Positions 1 through 10,714 of a DNA stretch of 64,000 bases are shown here, piece by piece. Position 1 is the stretch's first letter. Every line of letters starts with the position of its first letter. The notes beneath the pieces are model-generated. The model had not been told where the DNA came from and did no database searches. It saw only the letters and a list, made by a program, of their open reading frames with translations. The position numbers and the translations under genes were made by a program. Source of the stretch: Diphasiastrum complanatum (lineage: Eukaryota; Streptophyta; Lycopodiopsida; Lycopodiales; Lycopodiaceae); NCBI GenBank assembly GCA_029204225.1, contig CM055101.1, positions 29,437,975-29,501,974 on the forward strand, written 5' to 3'.

Positions 1-766
1 AATGCATACATTTTGAGACAAAGCTGAACACAATAAGAAGATAGTATTGATTTAGTATGAAAATGAAACAGATGTAAATGAGTAAAACAAGTTGCGGATC
101 AAAGCCGCATACTCTAAGCTATCTCTGAGCAACTAAAGAAAAGTCTGAATTAAACGCAATGCTAATAAGTAGTGAGTGCAATAGCAATCTCTTAATCAAC
201 TCTAAAGAACTGAACTAGAATGCTCAAGAGTGTTCAAGTTTAAAATCTTGAGAGAGAAACACTAACTATTCAATAATTGATGATTGATCTTCAAGCTTCA
301 ATCTATAAGATGTAGGCATACGAACAACTATTTATTCTAAGAAATTAGGCTGTCAAATGCATCCCCCAGTTGGTTGTGATGTGCTGGCATCCATCTAGTT
401 AGGACTTCTCATAATTTACTTGCTCGATGAATTAATGCAAGTCGGTGGCTTTGGTCGTAAACAGTCTATCCGCAGATTTAAACGTAAAGTGTAACTTTGG
501 AGAAATGAACGTAAACTATGATGCAAAAAATGCGAAGGTCTTCGCCAACGTCATTTCCTTAACATTTGAGTCATCTGGCATTTTGCGAAAAACCCGAACT
601 GAGAACAAATCCCGAAAAACGAAAATCCCAAAAATGCCGACACTGTGAGCCGTTTTCGAGTAGCTATGTACACTGTGTAAATACACGAAAATTTCTACAG
701 GCCTAGATAAAAGTTGGACGAAGATTAAAATGTCAATTAGTTGATTAGTAGGAGAATATTGTAACA
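1..766 (-). repeat. C1 copia LTR, partial (cut by the window start)
   Basis: The reverse complement matches the complete LTR at 8781-9819 over nearly its whole length. Its 5' end (TGTTAC on the minus strand) is at 766 and its 3' end lies beyond base 1. The TATA-like motif that is TATAAATA in the other two copies reads AATAAATA here. The flanking G1 sequence starts directly at 767, the same LTR/G1 junction that is seen in mirror image at 8780/8781, so both copies descend from one insertion event that was later duplicated. Confidence 0.85.
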
Positions 767-1244
767 CTATCCACATGAGGAAATGTATATCTTGTTTTTT
801 TGGAAAGACCTTGGTTACGGGCTACAAAAGGTGTAAATGACTGGGCGACAAGAATTATTACTATTCCTACGAAAGGAAGAAAGATTTAGCTGCAAACGCA
901 TCAGGGAGGATTGCGTCTGCGGTGCTTCCAGTTGGCGTTGAAACTATCGAGGAACTGCCCTCCCAACCAATGTCCGAAGTATCAGAGGAAGATTTGCACT
1001 TGACAAGTTTTTTCTTTGGTATATACCAGTTGGGGAAGTGCATTTATCTACGGTGGTTAACCTATTTGCTGCTAAAGCAGTGGATTCTCATTCATCTGAA
1101 GCGGACCAAGTGAAAGATGAAGATACAACGAAGGACATACAAGCACAATGGCCAAATAATTTTCTGAAATTATTGAGGAATCCAGGACTTTAAAGGAGGA
1201 ACCAGCCCGATTGAGTCCAACATAGGTAGCTAGGAAAAAGATTA

Positions 1245-1970
1245 TTTGAATTAATTTGGTGACAGATGATGATCCAAAGAATATATTCATTGGGGTAGAA
1301 CATGATCTTGATCTTATTATGACAGCCATGGAGTTGTTGAAAAACTGTAAGGTTGTCTTTGCCTGGTCTTATGATGAATTACAAGGCGTACCAAAAGAGG
1401 TCTACCAGAATACAATTGATGCTAGACCGGTTCGGCAACAGAGACATCAAATGAATCCAAAGCATGTGGATCGGATTAGAGCTGCAATTCAAAAATTAGT
1501 GAGTGTGGGGTTTATTAGAATTCACCAACAGCCTTTTCAAATAGTGATGACGAAGGCATTTTATGATTACTTAGATAGATTTATGAAAGTCATCTTGATC
1601 GATTTTTGTCTATATGGGGATGATGACGATCATTTGGATTATTTGGAAAAGTGTATCCAAAGATGTTATGAATTCAAAATCAGTCTTAATCTAGAAAAGT
1701 GTACTTTTTGTGTGTAGAGAGGAGTTTTATTAGGACAATTCATTTCCAATGACGGATTGTTCATTGATCCGGCTAAGATTGAAGTCATTAAGAACATGCA
1801 TTTTTAAAAGAGCCCAAAAGAAATGCAAATAATCTTAGGAATGACGGGCTATCCTCGATGGTATATTTATGCATATGCAGATAGGACTCATATGTTGTAT
1901 GAGGTCCTCAAGAAGCGAGCCGTCTATAGGGTAACTATTAACCGGTATAAGGTGTTCCAGAATTTGATTG
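1245..1970 (+). pseudogene. gypsy reverse transcriptase lacking its central palm
   Basis: The longest open piece is 1256-1717. It reads through the VFAWSYDELQGV and RPVRQQRHQMNPKH motifs of the RT start, then GFIRIHQQPFQIVMTKAFYD, where an intact gypsy RT has about 80-90 more residues (template-grip lysines, DYR.LN and the MPFGL.NAP motif). The catalytic box region is changed (LIDF here, LDDF at 13.8 kb). A TAG stop follows FCV at 1715, and a TAA follows NMHF at about 1806; downstream RT connection sequence continues to about 1970. A catalytically dead RT; the same deletion occurs in every G1 copy. Confidence 0.85.
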
Positions 1971-1989
1971 ACGCCGTTGATAAATGCAC

Positions 1990-2280
1990 CAATATTGTGA
2001 CCTCCAGACTGGAGTAAACCCTTTCATGTTCATACAAATGCATCCTAGGTAGTTGTAGGTTGTGTTTTGGGCAACCATAAGAGGAGAAGAGTTATCATCA
2101 TCTTGTGTATTATGCAAGCAAATTGCTGACACCTACAAAGAAAAAGTATTTTACAATAGGCAGGGAAGTGTTAAGCATAATTTTTGCTCGTTGCAAATTT
2201 CATCATTTTCTATAGGACAATAAAAGATTTTCTTTACCAAAAAATAATAGGGTTTCAGTTTCAAGTTTGAGATTTATGAT
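1990..2280 (+). pseudogene. gypsy RNase H remnant
   Basis: Translation in shifting frames gives the RNase H signature: a HTNAS-like start, GCVLGQP, VYYASKLLTPTKKKY, and a degenerate REALSVIFA block. The 300 bases after it (2280-2575) are not RNase H. They hold a duplicated ~70-bp block containing GTTGATGAATCAATTGATAA, before the HQPLLYLIHK and ARW..LFQEFEFD motifs resume near 2575. The insertion is present in every long G1 copy, so it is ancestral to them. Confidence 0.75.
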
Positions 2281-2574
2281 TTTGGACTTGAATTATGGGG
2301 CAGAGGGTTAAAGTACAAGCCAAAAAAATTATTTTTTTGGGTTATGTGGTGCATGTTGATGAATCAATTGATAACATTGGAACAAGATCTTACCTAGTTA
2401 TTGGGTTATGTGGTGTATGTTGATGAATCAATTGATAACATTGGAACAAAATCTTCTTCCCAAAAATAGCAAACACTATATAGTTCGTTATTGACATAAA
2501 AATTTCTATCTCTAAGTTGAAATTCCAAGTTGGCCTCAAAATTTCCAAAATAACTCAACTAAACTAGGTGTATA

Positions 2575-3950
2575 TGTCCCATCAACCGCTGCTATATCTC
2601 ATTCATAAGCATGCGATTGTTCGTAGGATTGCATGGTGGTGGATGATTTTGTTTCAAGAATTTGAGTTTGATATTTGTCTGAACCAGGCAGAGTTCACAA
2701 GCTAGCGCACCAGTTGTCCCAGATTGAGACGAGTAATGTAGAGGAAGGTCGTGATGAAAAGTTGCGCGCACAATTATTTATTTTAAAAAAGTCATGGATT
2801 CTTGATAAGCAGATTTGTTTAATTTTTTTGACAAAGGGGACGTTTCCTAATCACTTCAAAATGTCCCAACGATGTCAGCTGATATGGAGAGTGCGCACTT
2901 TTCAAGTTATTAAAGGCCAAATATATAAGCAAGGCCAAGATCATGTTCTGATACGATGTGTTCAATCCAAAGACGTCACATCGATAATTGATGACATTCT
3001 GGATATGTGAGAGGACACTTCACATCTGAAATTACAGTTTGAAAATTTTCCAAACTATAATGGTGGCCTACTGTTTGGAGAGATATCGCTGATTACTGTA
3101 AGAAATGTGATGCTTGCCAAAGACATCGAAGACCAGTGTCGGCAATGGACTATCCATTGGTACATCTGCAACCGATTGAACCATTCCAAAGATTAACCCA
3201 CCAACCAAAATTGGTCATCAGTATATTGTGGTAGCCATAGATTATGCGACTAAATGGGCAGAGGTGAAGGCTTTGAGGGATAAAACATCAATGTCCACAA
3301 CCAAATTTAATAATATCTTAACAAGATTTGGATGTCCCTAAGAAATTGTTTCAGACCGCGGACCACATTTCATTAATGATACATTTGTAGAAATGATGCA
3401 CCTATTTAGGATTGTGCATAAAACATCTACCTCGTACTATCTGCGTGGCAATGGCTAAGCTGAAGCCACCAATAAAATTTTGAAATGAATCTTAGCGAAG
3501 CAGGTGTTAGAGAAAGGAAGTTCATGGCATGATCTTTTACAACCGACGTTATAAGCCATCGCACGGCTTATAAGACATCCACATGGTTTACACCTTTCCA
3601 ATTGGTTTATGGTGTGGATGCACCTTACAAATTTGTGTTGCCAAATCTGCATGTGCAAACTGCTCATAATTTATTGTTGGATGAGATGCTGTGAGAACAA
3701 TTACATGTTTTAAAGAAATTAGAAGAACATTGTGGGTATGCCTACTGGCGAAACTGGATAGCTAAATAGTAGCAAGCATGGTGGTTTGATCGGCATATAC
3801 ATGAACAAGATCTACAAAAGGGAGACCAGGTGTTGTATTACCCGGGTAGTATTATGAATACCTTGAGATCCAAGGATTAACACTGGGAAAGGCCGTATCA
3901 AATTTTGGATATGCTCAACAATAATGTGCTGATTTCGTGGCATTGCTCTT
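2575..3950 (+). pseudogene. gypsy integrase remnant
   Basis: The open piece 2675-3010 carries GRVHKLAHQLSQIETSNVEE and the run up to the integrase. Beyond a shift come HSGYVRGHF, WWPTVWRDIADYCKKCDACQ (zinc finger HHCC), a core with IDYATKWAE, SDRGPHF and AEATNKILK, and a decayed tail to about 3940. These are the DD-E landmarks, but stops fall in every frame. Role in a live element: joining cDNA ends to host DNA. The linking WGxDFVGP segment is lost near 3195-3215. Confidence 0.8.
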
Positions 3951-4374
3951 AAACCCAAGCTACCACATACAATGGACAATAATTGAAATGAAGGAGTAAA
4001 CATTTTACATTAAACAGTAATTAACATTACACCAACAATGTCATAGAGAAAATGATACAAACGGATGTATAAACTTAAACCGCAAGGCCTGCAACACAAT
4101 CCTATGTCCCAACTGCTTAAAAGGTCTTAGGCAAGGTAAATTCTTCTTGCAGCCTGCAGCTAGACATCAAAGTTGTAAAGCATAACTCACAATTGGCTCT
4201 CACCCTTCTGAAAATATTCCATGAATGTTCTATATTTCGTGGAAATAGCCAAGGTTGCAGGGCCTTGTATATGCTATTTTCCTCCCTGCCCAACCTGGTT
4301 CTGGTTGCTTAACCCTATGCTACTGCGGTATGGGAACCAAAGTTTGATCTCCTGTTAAAAAACCCCCGAGCTTG

Positions 4375-5090
4375 CTATTGTGGTTGTGTAGCTGTGTCAG
4401 CCCTTGGCATAGTCCCCCTGATGGTGGTGCATTCCTTCTTTCGAGCAGCTTCCACTACTCGCACTTCGGCTTCCTCCTGAAGTTTGTTACATTCATCGTC
4501 TTTGTCATGGAGCTGAACCTCCATTCCAGATAACTGCTGCTGCAGTCGTTGCAAATCTGCCATGGACTGTTGCAAATTAGTTTGCTCCTGTATCGCCTCT
4601 GGATGCGATAGCAATCCACTACATTTAACCGAAACAGATAACATCCCCTGCCTTTCTGCAAGCTTCTTTTCTAATTGCAAATTTTCCTCCCATACAAATC
4701 CTTGCTCTTCCACGTACTACTCTATCTTGTCAGCTACGCTCGTGCGCACTACGGTCTTTGTCCATTCCTTTAGCTCGACATTATCTATCCAAACTGGTCC
4801 CCCTGTAGTGATGCTAGTGAATTGAGATTGCAAAAGCTCCTTGGATGTTTACGTTGTATACAGCTCCTTCTACAGTTGAGTACTCCGCTCAAAATACTGA
4901 GCATTCCGTTCGTGTAACGGATTGTTGTCCTCCTCTTATCTCCTTGTCTGGTCTTGAATGCTACTCATGCGTGCATTCAGTTCATGCACTTGTGCTTGAT
5001 ACGGGAGCAATTTGGCGCCTCCTCCTCCGCAGCCCTAAGTCGCTCCATTTGCTGTAAATATAATCTATGCCAATAAGCGGCCTGGTCTTT
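4375..5090 (-). pseudogene. coiled-coil protein fragment (M1)
   Basis: The open part 4713-4375 (112 aa) is rich in E, Q, L and K with heptad-like spacing (for example LQRLQQQLSGMEVQLHDKD) and ends at a TGA or TAG near 4375. In the same frame upstream to about 5090 the protein continues with VHELNARMSSIQDQTRR and WIDNVELKEWTKTVVRTSV, interrupted by four or five stops. Copy 2 (41993-42700) keeps the same frame and most of the same stops, so it was already broken before duplication. No known family recognised; a filament-like or gag-like accessory role is only a guess. Confidence 0.5.
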
Positions 5091-5099
5091 CAGAAATTG

Positions 5100-5830
5100 A
5101 TATTGTCTTACAAAATCTATCCCAGATTTCAATCCCGGGGAAAATTATTAGCAACATGCAAGAAATTCTTGATGTTCACATCATCAACATATTGCGTGTT
5201 CTCCGCCAATCTTGCAGCATCCTTAGGTTGGTCAACAGTCTCCGGCACTAAATTGTGTGCTGGTGTAAAGTCGTTGGGCAGTCCTCCATATGCATCCCCA
5301 TTATGTTGTTGTGTCTCAGCCGAATCTCCTGTCAGTCCCTCCAGCAGCCCTATGTCCTGTTGCGGCCCCGGACTGAATGAATCGGACGGGACTTCTGCAT
5401 TATCTCCTGGTAATTCCGACAAGGACATGATACTGCTCAAAACTGGCTCCTCAATGTAGCCCTGCCTCTGGATTAGTCAAAACACCAAAACTCTCGCACA
5501 ATTTTGTGATGTGTGCAACCCATTCACTATATTTCTTATCGCTTTCCAAACATTTCACGAACTGTGTATAAGAAATTTTCCTCCAAGGGATTGGCATTTC
5601 ATGCAATGCAGGTTGAATTAGTGCAAAGGATTTTCCTGATATGTAAGGTTCAATGTGCTTCCCAAAAAATGACTTGATCCATTCAACGTCTTAATAAGCC
5701 CAGCGTAGAAGGCTTGCATAGGTTCAACTTGTACCCTTGCTCCTTCGATAGCTCATAGTTACTAACGAGCTTCTCTCACATCCCCAGAAAAGAGGACACG
5801 TATTCTACTATTTTCCTAAAAGATTAATTT
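5100..5830 (-). pseudogene. M1 N-terminal globular piece plus acidic linker
   Basis: From about 5830 leftwards the frame reads SNYELSKEQGYKLNLCKPST, then after one base slip near 5670 the FGKHIEPYISGKSFALIQPA stretch, ISYTQF, and EWVAHITKLCESFGVLTNPE to about 5460. Another stop precedes the acidic ORF 5440-5129 (SLSELPGDNAEVPSDSF, ..., NTQYVDDVNIKNFLHVANNF). An acceptor-like TTTTAG lies just upstream of GAAAATAG at about 5820, so introns are possible. The order globular-acidic-coiled coil resembles the extra ORF of G2 (54980-57663) in architecture, not in sequence. Confidence 0.45.
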
Positions 5831-6341
5831 ATGCAAATACCAGTCGTCTCATTGATATAACCCTCTTTTAATGTAATCTTAAAGACATTAATGATCTTGA
5901 CAGTGACTTCCTCTCATACCACACATCAACATATATTCATCCTATTCTTTTTATCCGCCGTTTTATTAAAAGACTCAACATCCCTTTTTTAAAAACCGCA
6001 AAACCGTAACATACCACCGCAAAACTTAAAATTACTCCTAACGCCGTAATTATGTACAATAACATTTAAATGTAAAACAATAATTCCAATAACATCACAA
6101 AACCAGAGTTTTTTTTTGTTGTTTTTTGGGTTTTTCCAATAGATTATTTCTAATACTAATTCCTTTTCTTCTTTTTCACCTTTTTTTTTTTCATTAAACC
6201 ACAAACATTCCCAATAATAGAAAGTCTACTGACAAAAGAAGTGTAAATATCAACTTGATAATAAAAAAGTATTCAATCCATGATCTTCTGATGAACAAAA
6301 AAAAATGATGCACAACCGCATCATAAGAGAACGTCCGCAAC

Positions 6342-6626
6342 TCAGCCGAAAATGCTGTGCAGAGTGTGCGCTATGAAGAGTACCACAACGAATATCAACA
6401 ATCCAACAACTAAAAATAGCACTGCATCGATTCCAAACAGCCTGTACTCTCTGTTCCATACCGCAAAGTCCCTCAGTTGTTCTCTCTTTCTTTCAATCAT
6501 CTCTTGATGATGCTTCCTTATCAGCTCTTGAAAATTCACCGGTTCCCCAAATTCTTCCTCAATCGTCGCATCACGCGCCTGGCGTCGATGTCGACGAGGT
6601 CGCCTCGGTACATTATACTCAGCCAT
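6342..6626 (-). CDS. small basic tail-anchored-like membrane protein, hypothetical
   Basis: A complete 94-aa frame from ATG at 6626 to a stop at 6342. The N-terminus is arginine-rich (VPRRPRRHRRQAR), the middle is charged and helical (RKHHQEMIERKREQLRDF), and one strong hydrophobic segment (about residues 65-88, VLFLVVGLLIFVVVLFIAHT) lies close to the C-terminus. This layout suits a tail-anchored membrane protein. It is one of the few intact short frames here, but copy 2 of M1 lacks this part, so conservation cannot be tested inside the window. It could be the last exon of a spliced gene rather than a whole protein. No family recognised. Confidence 0.4.
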   Translation of the reverse strand: MAEYNVPRRPRRHRRQARDATIEEEFGEPVNFQELIRKHHQEMIERKREQLRDFAVWNREYRLFGIDAVLFLVVGLLIFVVVLFIAHTLHSIFG

Positions 6627-7770
6627 TAATTCCTTACAATAGATCGTATCAACTTAGCTGAACAGTTCTCCCGTAAAGAAAATTCTATAATCCCCATAAA
6701 AAAGAAAATTCTCCAAGCCCCATAAAAATCCCAATCATAAAGGTTCGATACTGATCTGTCCCCTGAAAGAACAACTCCCGGTCTCAAAAGAATAACGACT
6801 GATTTACTTTCCAAAAAAACAAACAATGACGTGTTACTCATACGTGAGTTCAATCACTAAACTCATTTGAGAATCTCCACAGCATACTGCATCCAGTCTA
6901 TTGTGAAAAACTTATCTCCAAAGCAAGCTTTGCCGTCTCTCTGTCTTTCGCAGAAATCTTGGTAAGGCTACCGGCCTACCGCTGTACCCTGAAATAGCTT
7001 GAGAACGTTGTGAAGAAAAAAACATTATGAAGTAAAATTCGCTTTGAGATTGTCGACGAAGCCAGGAACAGATTATCACTGACTCAGAGGTTCGAAGGAA
7101 TTTAATGAGTTCCGTCCTCTGTCTCTTACATTCACCGCATCTGCATTCAAGGCTCTTCTTTGCAAATCGTTCGCGCTCTCTCTCTCTCTCTCTCAATCAA
7201 ATATGTGGTGCTCTCTCTATCGATGTCTATTTATACTTAATTATATGCTATTTGGACACCTTCAAAACCCTAGTTTTTACAGGACGCTTTATAATCCGGA
7301 ATGCGTCATCACTGAAAAACAGAAATATCCTGAAGGGCACCTTTCAAGTGCCCTTCATCGAATCTCCATAAAAGACGTTTATGTCTCTGCTGAATTCCAA
7401 ACAATTCCTTAAACAGATTTTCTTAATGTTTTCTGACAATTTTTCATTGGCAGGCAGCCCGTCCAACTGCATCATCTTGCAGCTAGCGACGTTACACCTG
7501 CCCAATTCTGAAAACCTGTCTGCCGATCTTTCTTCAATCCTGTTTCGCTGCGACACCACCTAATCTCGTCAGTGACACAATGATCAAGCAAGGTTCAGGT
7601 TTTTATGTATACATTCACTAGAATTTACAAGGCAGAGATGGAAGAGGCGTCGCAATGCTGCACTCAGCAGTCTTTCATCTTCAGAAGCGACGATCCCTGC
7701 AAAATGAATACTCTGCAAAATTCTGATGCACAAGCTCTTTCTGCATGACCATCTGCTGCCAATTAAAGAT

Positions 7771-8355
7771 GAGCAATCATGCAAAAACCTCTCCAAAATC
7801 TTGTAATATACCTTCGTACAATTGAATTTCAAATTTTGACAAATGGATACAATCTAGTCTTCTTACCCAGGATACAATCTTGGTAGATAGGTAGCTGCAC
7901 TTTCATATTTGGATAATCAAGGTCAAGTACCACAGACTTTTTAGGCATGTCCGATACAGAAGCATAATTCAAATGACCAAGTCTATAATGCCAAAGTAAA
8001 CCTTTATTAAATTGAATAGAAGTACTACGAGCTTGATTATTGTCGGAGTAGCAATGACTTAATTTATTCAAGTATCCATGTTCCATTTCGAGTGCTAGGA
8101 TTTTGTTTGTCCTATATATTACTTTAAATTGATTTTATTTGAATTGTACTTCTTGTCCTAAATATGTAATGCTACTGACAGAGAGCAAATTTGAGGAAAT
8201 ATTTGGTACATGAAGAGCATTTAAAAGTAGTTGAATCAATCATTCTCAAAGTGTAATCTCATAGTGCCTTCACCTTCAATAACATGTGTGCTTTTGTCGT
8301 CCAGGTGAATATATTTCTTGGTACTGTAAGAAATATAGTATTTGAAACAGTGAAA
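7771..8355 (-). pseudogene. C1 copia protease end and pre-integrase (GAG-pre-integrase) fragment
   Basis: On the minus strand from 8355: SFFALFHCFKYYIS-like protease flank, KKYIHLDDKSTHVIEGEGTM (protease), then a broken stretch and the open frame 8086-7829 with LWHYRLGHLNYASVSDMPKK and the H..H..C..C zinc-binding lead-in of copia integrase. It is the mirror of 40600-41118. The last 55 bases (7771-7828) equal the sequence after the same point at 41119-41175, the start of a gypsy RT scrap. The junction to G1 at about 8356 cuts the protease. Confidence 0.75.
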
Positions 8356-8780
8356 AAGTCCTAGATTCCTCAATAATTTCAGAAAATTATTTGGCCATTG
8401 TGCTCGTATGTCCTCCGTTGTATCTTCATCTTTCACATGGTCCGCTTCGAATGAATGAGAATCCACTGCTTCAGCAGCAAATAGGTTAACCACCGTAGAT
8501 AAATGCACTTCCCCACCTGGTCTATAATCAAGGAAAAAACGTGTCAAGTGCAAATCTTCCTCTGATACTTCAGACATTGGCTGGAAGAGCAGTTCCTCGA
8601 CAGTTTCAATGCCAACTGGCAGCACCACAGAAGCAATCCTACATGATGCGTTTGCAGCTGAATCTTTCTTCCTTTCGCAGGAATAGTAATAATTCTTGTC
8701 GCCCAGTCATGTACACCTTTTGTAGCCCGTAACCAAGGTCTTTCCAAAAAAACAAGATATACATTTGCTCATGTGGACAG
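8356..8780 (-). pseudogene. G1 copy 2: protease tail and acidic spacer only
   Basis: On the minus strand, RPWLRATKGVHDWATRIIT (protease tail) at about 8740-8650 is followed by the spacer ORF 8628-8380 (VGIETVEELLFQPMSEVSEE ... WPNNFLKLLRNLGLF). It matches 775-1190 in G1 copy 1, then switches to C1 protease at about 8356 instead of going on into RT. It ends exactly at the C1 LTR boundary at 8781. Confidence 0.75.
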
Positions 8781-9819
8781 TGTTAGAATATTCTCCTACT
8801 AATCAACTAATCGACATTCTAATGTTCATCCAACTTTTATCCAGGCCTGCAGGTTTTTTCGTGTTTTTACACAGTCTACATAACTACTCGGAAACGGCTC
8901 ACAGTGTCGGCAATTTGGGATTTTCGTTTTTTGGGATTTTTTCTCAGTTCGGGTTTTTCGCAAAATGCCAGATGACTCAAATGTTAAGGAAATGACGTTT
9001 GCGAAGACGTACGCATTTTTTGCATCACAGTTTACGTTCATTTCTCCAAAGTTACACTTTACGTTTAAATCTGCGGACAGACTGTTTACGACCAAAGCCA
9101 CCAACCTGCATTAATTCATCGAGCAAGTAATTTATGAGAAGTCCTAACTAGATGGATGCCAGCACATCACAACCAGCTGGGGGATGCATTTGATGACCTA
9201 ATTGCTTAGTATAAATAGTTGTTCATATTCCTACATCTTAAGATTGAAGCATGAAGATCAATCATCAATTATTGAATAGTTAGCATTTCTCTCTCAAGCT
9301 TTTAAACTTGAACACTCTTGAGCATTCTAGTTCAGTTCTTTAGAGTTGATTAAGAGATTGCTATTGCACTCACTGCTTATTAGCATTGTGCTTAATTCAG
9401 CCTTTTCTTTAGTTGCTCATAGATAGCTTAGAGTATGCGGCTTTGATCCGCAACTTGTTTTGCACATTTACATTTGTTTCGTTTTCATACTGAATCAATA
9501 CTATCTTCTTATTGTGTTCAGCTTTGTCTCAAAATGTATGCATTTCTGTAATTCTTTGCGACAGATTATTTGTCTGATAATTCAATGCTTAAATGTTTGG
9601 TGCGTAATCACTATAGTACTAATGATTTCAAAGTTAGTTACCTAAGATCGATCATGATTTCTATTACTATTGTTTTGTTTGAAATTGATAGGCGTAGTCA
9701 TGCATGGAGAAAGAGGAAGATAGTTTATTTTGTTGCGCACGATAAGATTTCTTTCTTGTCATTCGAATTATTTTTATTCAATTCTTTTTTACCTATCTTT
9801 TACACTGCTCTTTCCAACA
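8781..9819 (+). repeat. C1 copia LTR, complete
   Basis: It opens TGTTAGAATATT and closes CCAACA directly before an initiator-Met primer site, giving a 1039-bp LTR with the standard TG...CA ends. Because the primer site follows it, it is a 5' LTR in plus orientation. It matches the inverted copies at 1-766 and 36125-36943. The U3 part carries a TATA box (9210-9217). The left flank is G1, so C1 inserted into, or was joined to, a gypsy protease region. No target duplication can be checked because the partner LTR is missing. Confidence 0.85.
9210..9217 (+). promoter_or_regulatory. TATA box of the C1 LTR
   Basis: TATAAATA lies 429 bases into the LTR, followed about 60 bases later by a run with few start codons. 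The same motif is intact in the inverted copy at 36599-36606 and mutated in the copy at 1-766. Start of transcription about 25-35 bases downstream is the usual expectation, not observed here. Confidence 0.5.
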
Positions 9820-9831
9820 TGGTATCAGAGC
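9820..9831 (+). other. primer binding site (tRNA-iMet) of C1
   Basis: TGGTATCAGAGC abuts the LTR end without a gap; it is complementary to the 3' end of plant initiator methionine tRNA, the usual copia primer. The third C1 copy (near 36125) has lost precisely this stretch. Confidence 0.9.
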
Positions 9832-9999
9832 GTCGATTCTTCAAGGCCTAATACTATATCAGAGCGCAAGCACTTGTACTTGTTGATATCTTTTACGATA
9901 TCAAATTATTCTTCAATTCAAATCAATTTGTTTTCGGTATCGGAGAATTGTTTTCCATATCATGGTATCTCTCTTAACGTCGACATACTAAAGTTCCAG

Positions 10000-10714
10000 A
10001 TGGATTCTCAAAGTAAAGCCGATCTTATCGCAGACAAGTTGAATGGATCCAATTATCATTTATGGAAATTTAAGATGAAGACCTTGCTAATCGCCAATGA
10101 GTTGTGGGATGTTGTTACAAGTATCGAAGTAAAGCCTGAAGACGACACAAAATACTCGAAATGGAAATTGAAGGACCGTAAAGCTTTTGCACTTATTATC
10201 CTCACTATATCAAATACTCAAATTGGCCAGTAGCTAAAGCTGAAATTTTGAAAGAAGTTTGGGACATCCTGAGCTCACTATATGATGTGAGAGACATGAG
10301 TACCAAGTTACATCTTCGAAGAAAATTCTTCACACTCAATATGTCAAACAATGATTCCCTTTAAAATCATATTAACCAGTTTAAGAATCTCTTGTAACAG
10401 ATGGCCACTGTTGGATCAGTTATAGACGATCAAGACGCAATTATGACATTACTTCCATGTCTGCCCTCTACATATGAGAACTGGGTGATGATCATCATGA
10501 CACACTCAAATTTAACTCTTACCAGAGTTATCACTATGTTGCTACAAGAAGATAATCGAAGAAGTCAAGACATTCCGTCTACTTCTTCGTCTCATGCTCT
10601 ATATGTCAACAAGGGCTCAAAATGATAGAAGCATAAAAGCTCCAAGCAGTCTACATCGAATCAGAAACAGACTCAAAGTCAAGAACAATCATCCAACTCA
10701 CATTCGTCAAAGAA
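10000..10714 (+). pseudogene. C1 copia Gag, N-terminal half
   Basis: The start ATG at 10000 begins MDSQSKADLIADKLNGSNYH. The copia Gag hallmarks follow: NYHLWKFKMKTLL, a WD core, KDRKAFALIILTI. A TAG ends the first frame at about 10231; the next frame carries MSTKLHLRRKFFTLNM and, after two more stops, 10401-10625 (DQDAIMTLLPCLPSTYENWV, TRVITMLLQEDNRRS). The protein forms the virus-like particle of a live element. At 10714 the sequence flips into inverted C1 gag/protease, so the zinc-knuckle end is not in phase with it. Confidence 0.8.

Larger units (their letters stand above)
767..3948 (+). mobile_element. G1 copy 1: degenerate Ty3/gypsy pol, RT core deleted
   Basis: Reading left to right: an aspartic-protease tail with the LGRPWL-type motif (~785-890), an acidic spacer (~920-1190), RT (1245-1960), RNase H (1990-2280), a non-coding linker (2280-2575), the RNase H end plus the integrase zinc finger (2575-3180) and integrase core (3200-3950). 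Many in-frame stops and frame changes make it non-functional. RT jumps from the GFIR motif directly to the segment after the MPFGL motif, losing the core. It runs straight into M1 at 3949 and shares lesions with the other G1 copies. No gag or LTR of its own is visible. Family assignment to Ty3/gypsy is secure; clade is not determined. Confidence 0.85.
3949..7770 (-). mobile_element. M1 module, longer copy (unknown duplicated segment)
   Basis: A segment starting TTAAACCCAAGC at 3949 that recurs at 41582 with different left neighbours (G1 integrase here, a gypsy RT scrap there), so its left edge is a true shared boundary. The copies are near-identical to 6012/43567, where copy 2 stops and this copy continues to about 7770. 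All convincing reading frames are on the minus strand: a small membrane protein (6342-6626), a globular piece (5460-5820), an acidic stretch (5129-5440) and a coiled coil (4375-4713). I recognise no family. It could be a captured host gene or the extra ORF of an unseen retroelement. Confidence 0.55.

Noticed and set aside
4562-5459. Plus-strand Cys/Ser-rich frames in M1
   Set aside because: They are shadows of the minus-strand coiled-coil and acidic frames, which have consistent composition in both M1 copies.
7105-7412. Plus-strand frames with a signal-peptide look near 7.1-7.4 kb
   Set aside because: They overlap a (CT)n run, have no partner in M1 copy 2 and no splice or promoter context.
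1-9819. A complete C1 copia element between the LTRs at 1-766 and 8781-9819
   Set aside because: The two LTRs are in opposite orientation and the interior is G1, M1 and inverted C1 pieces, so they are not a 5'/3' pair.
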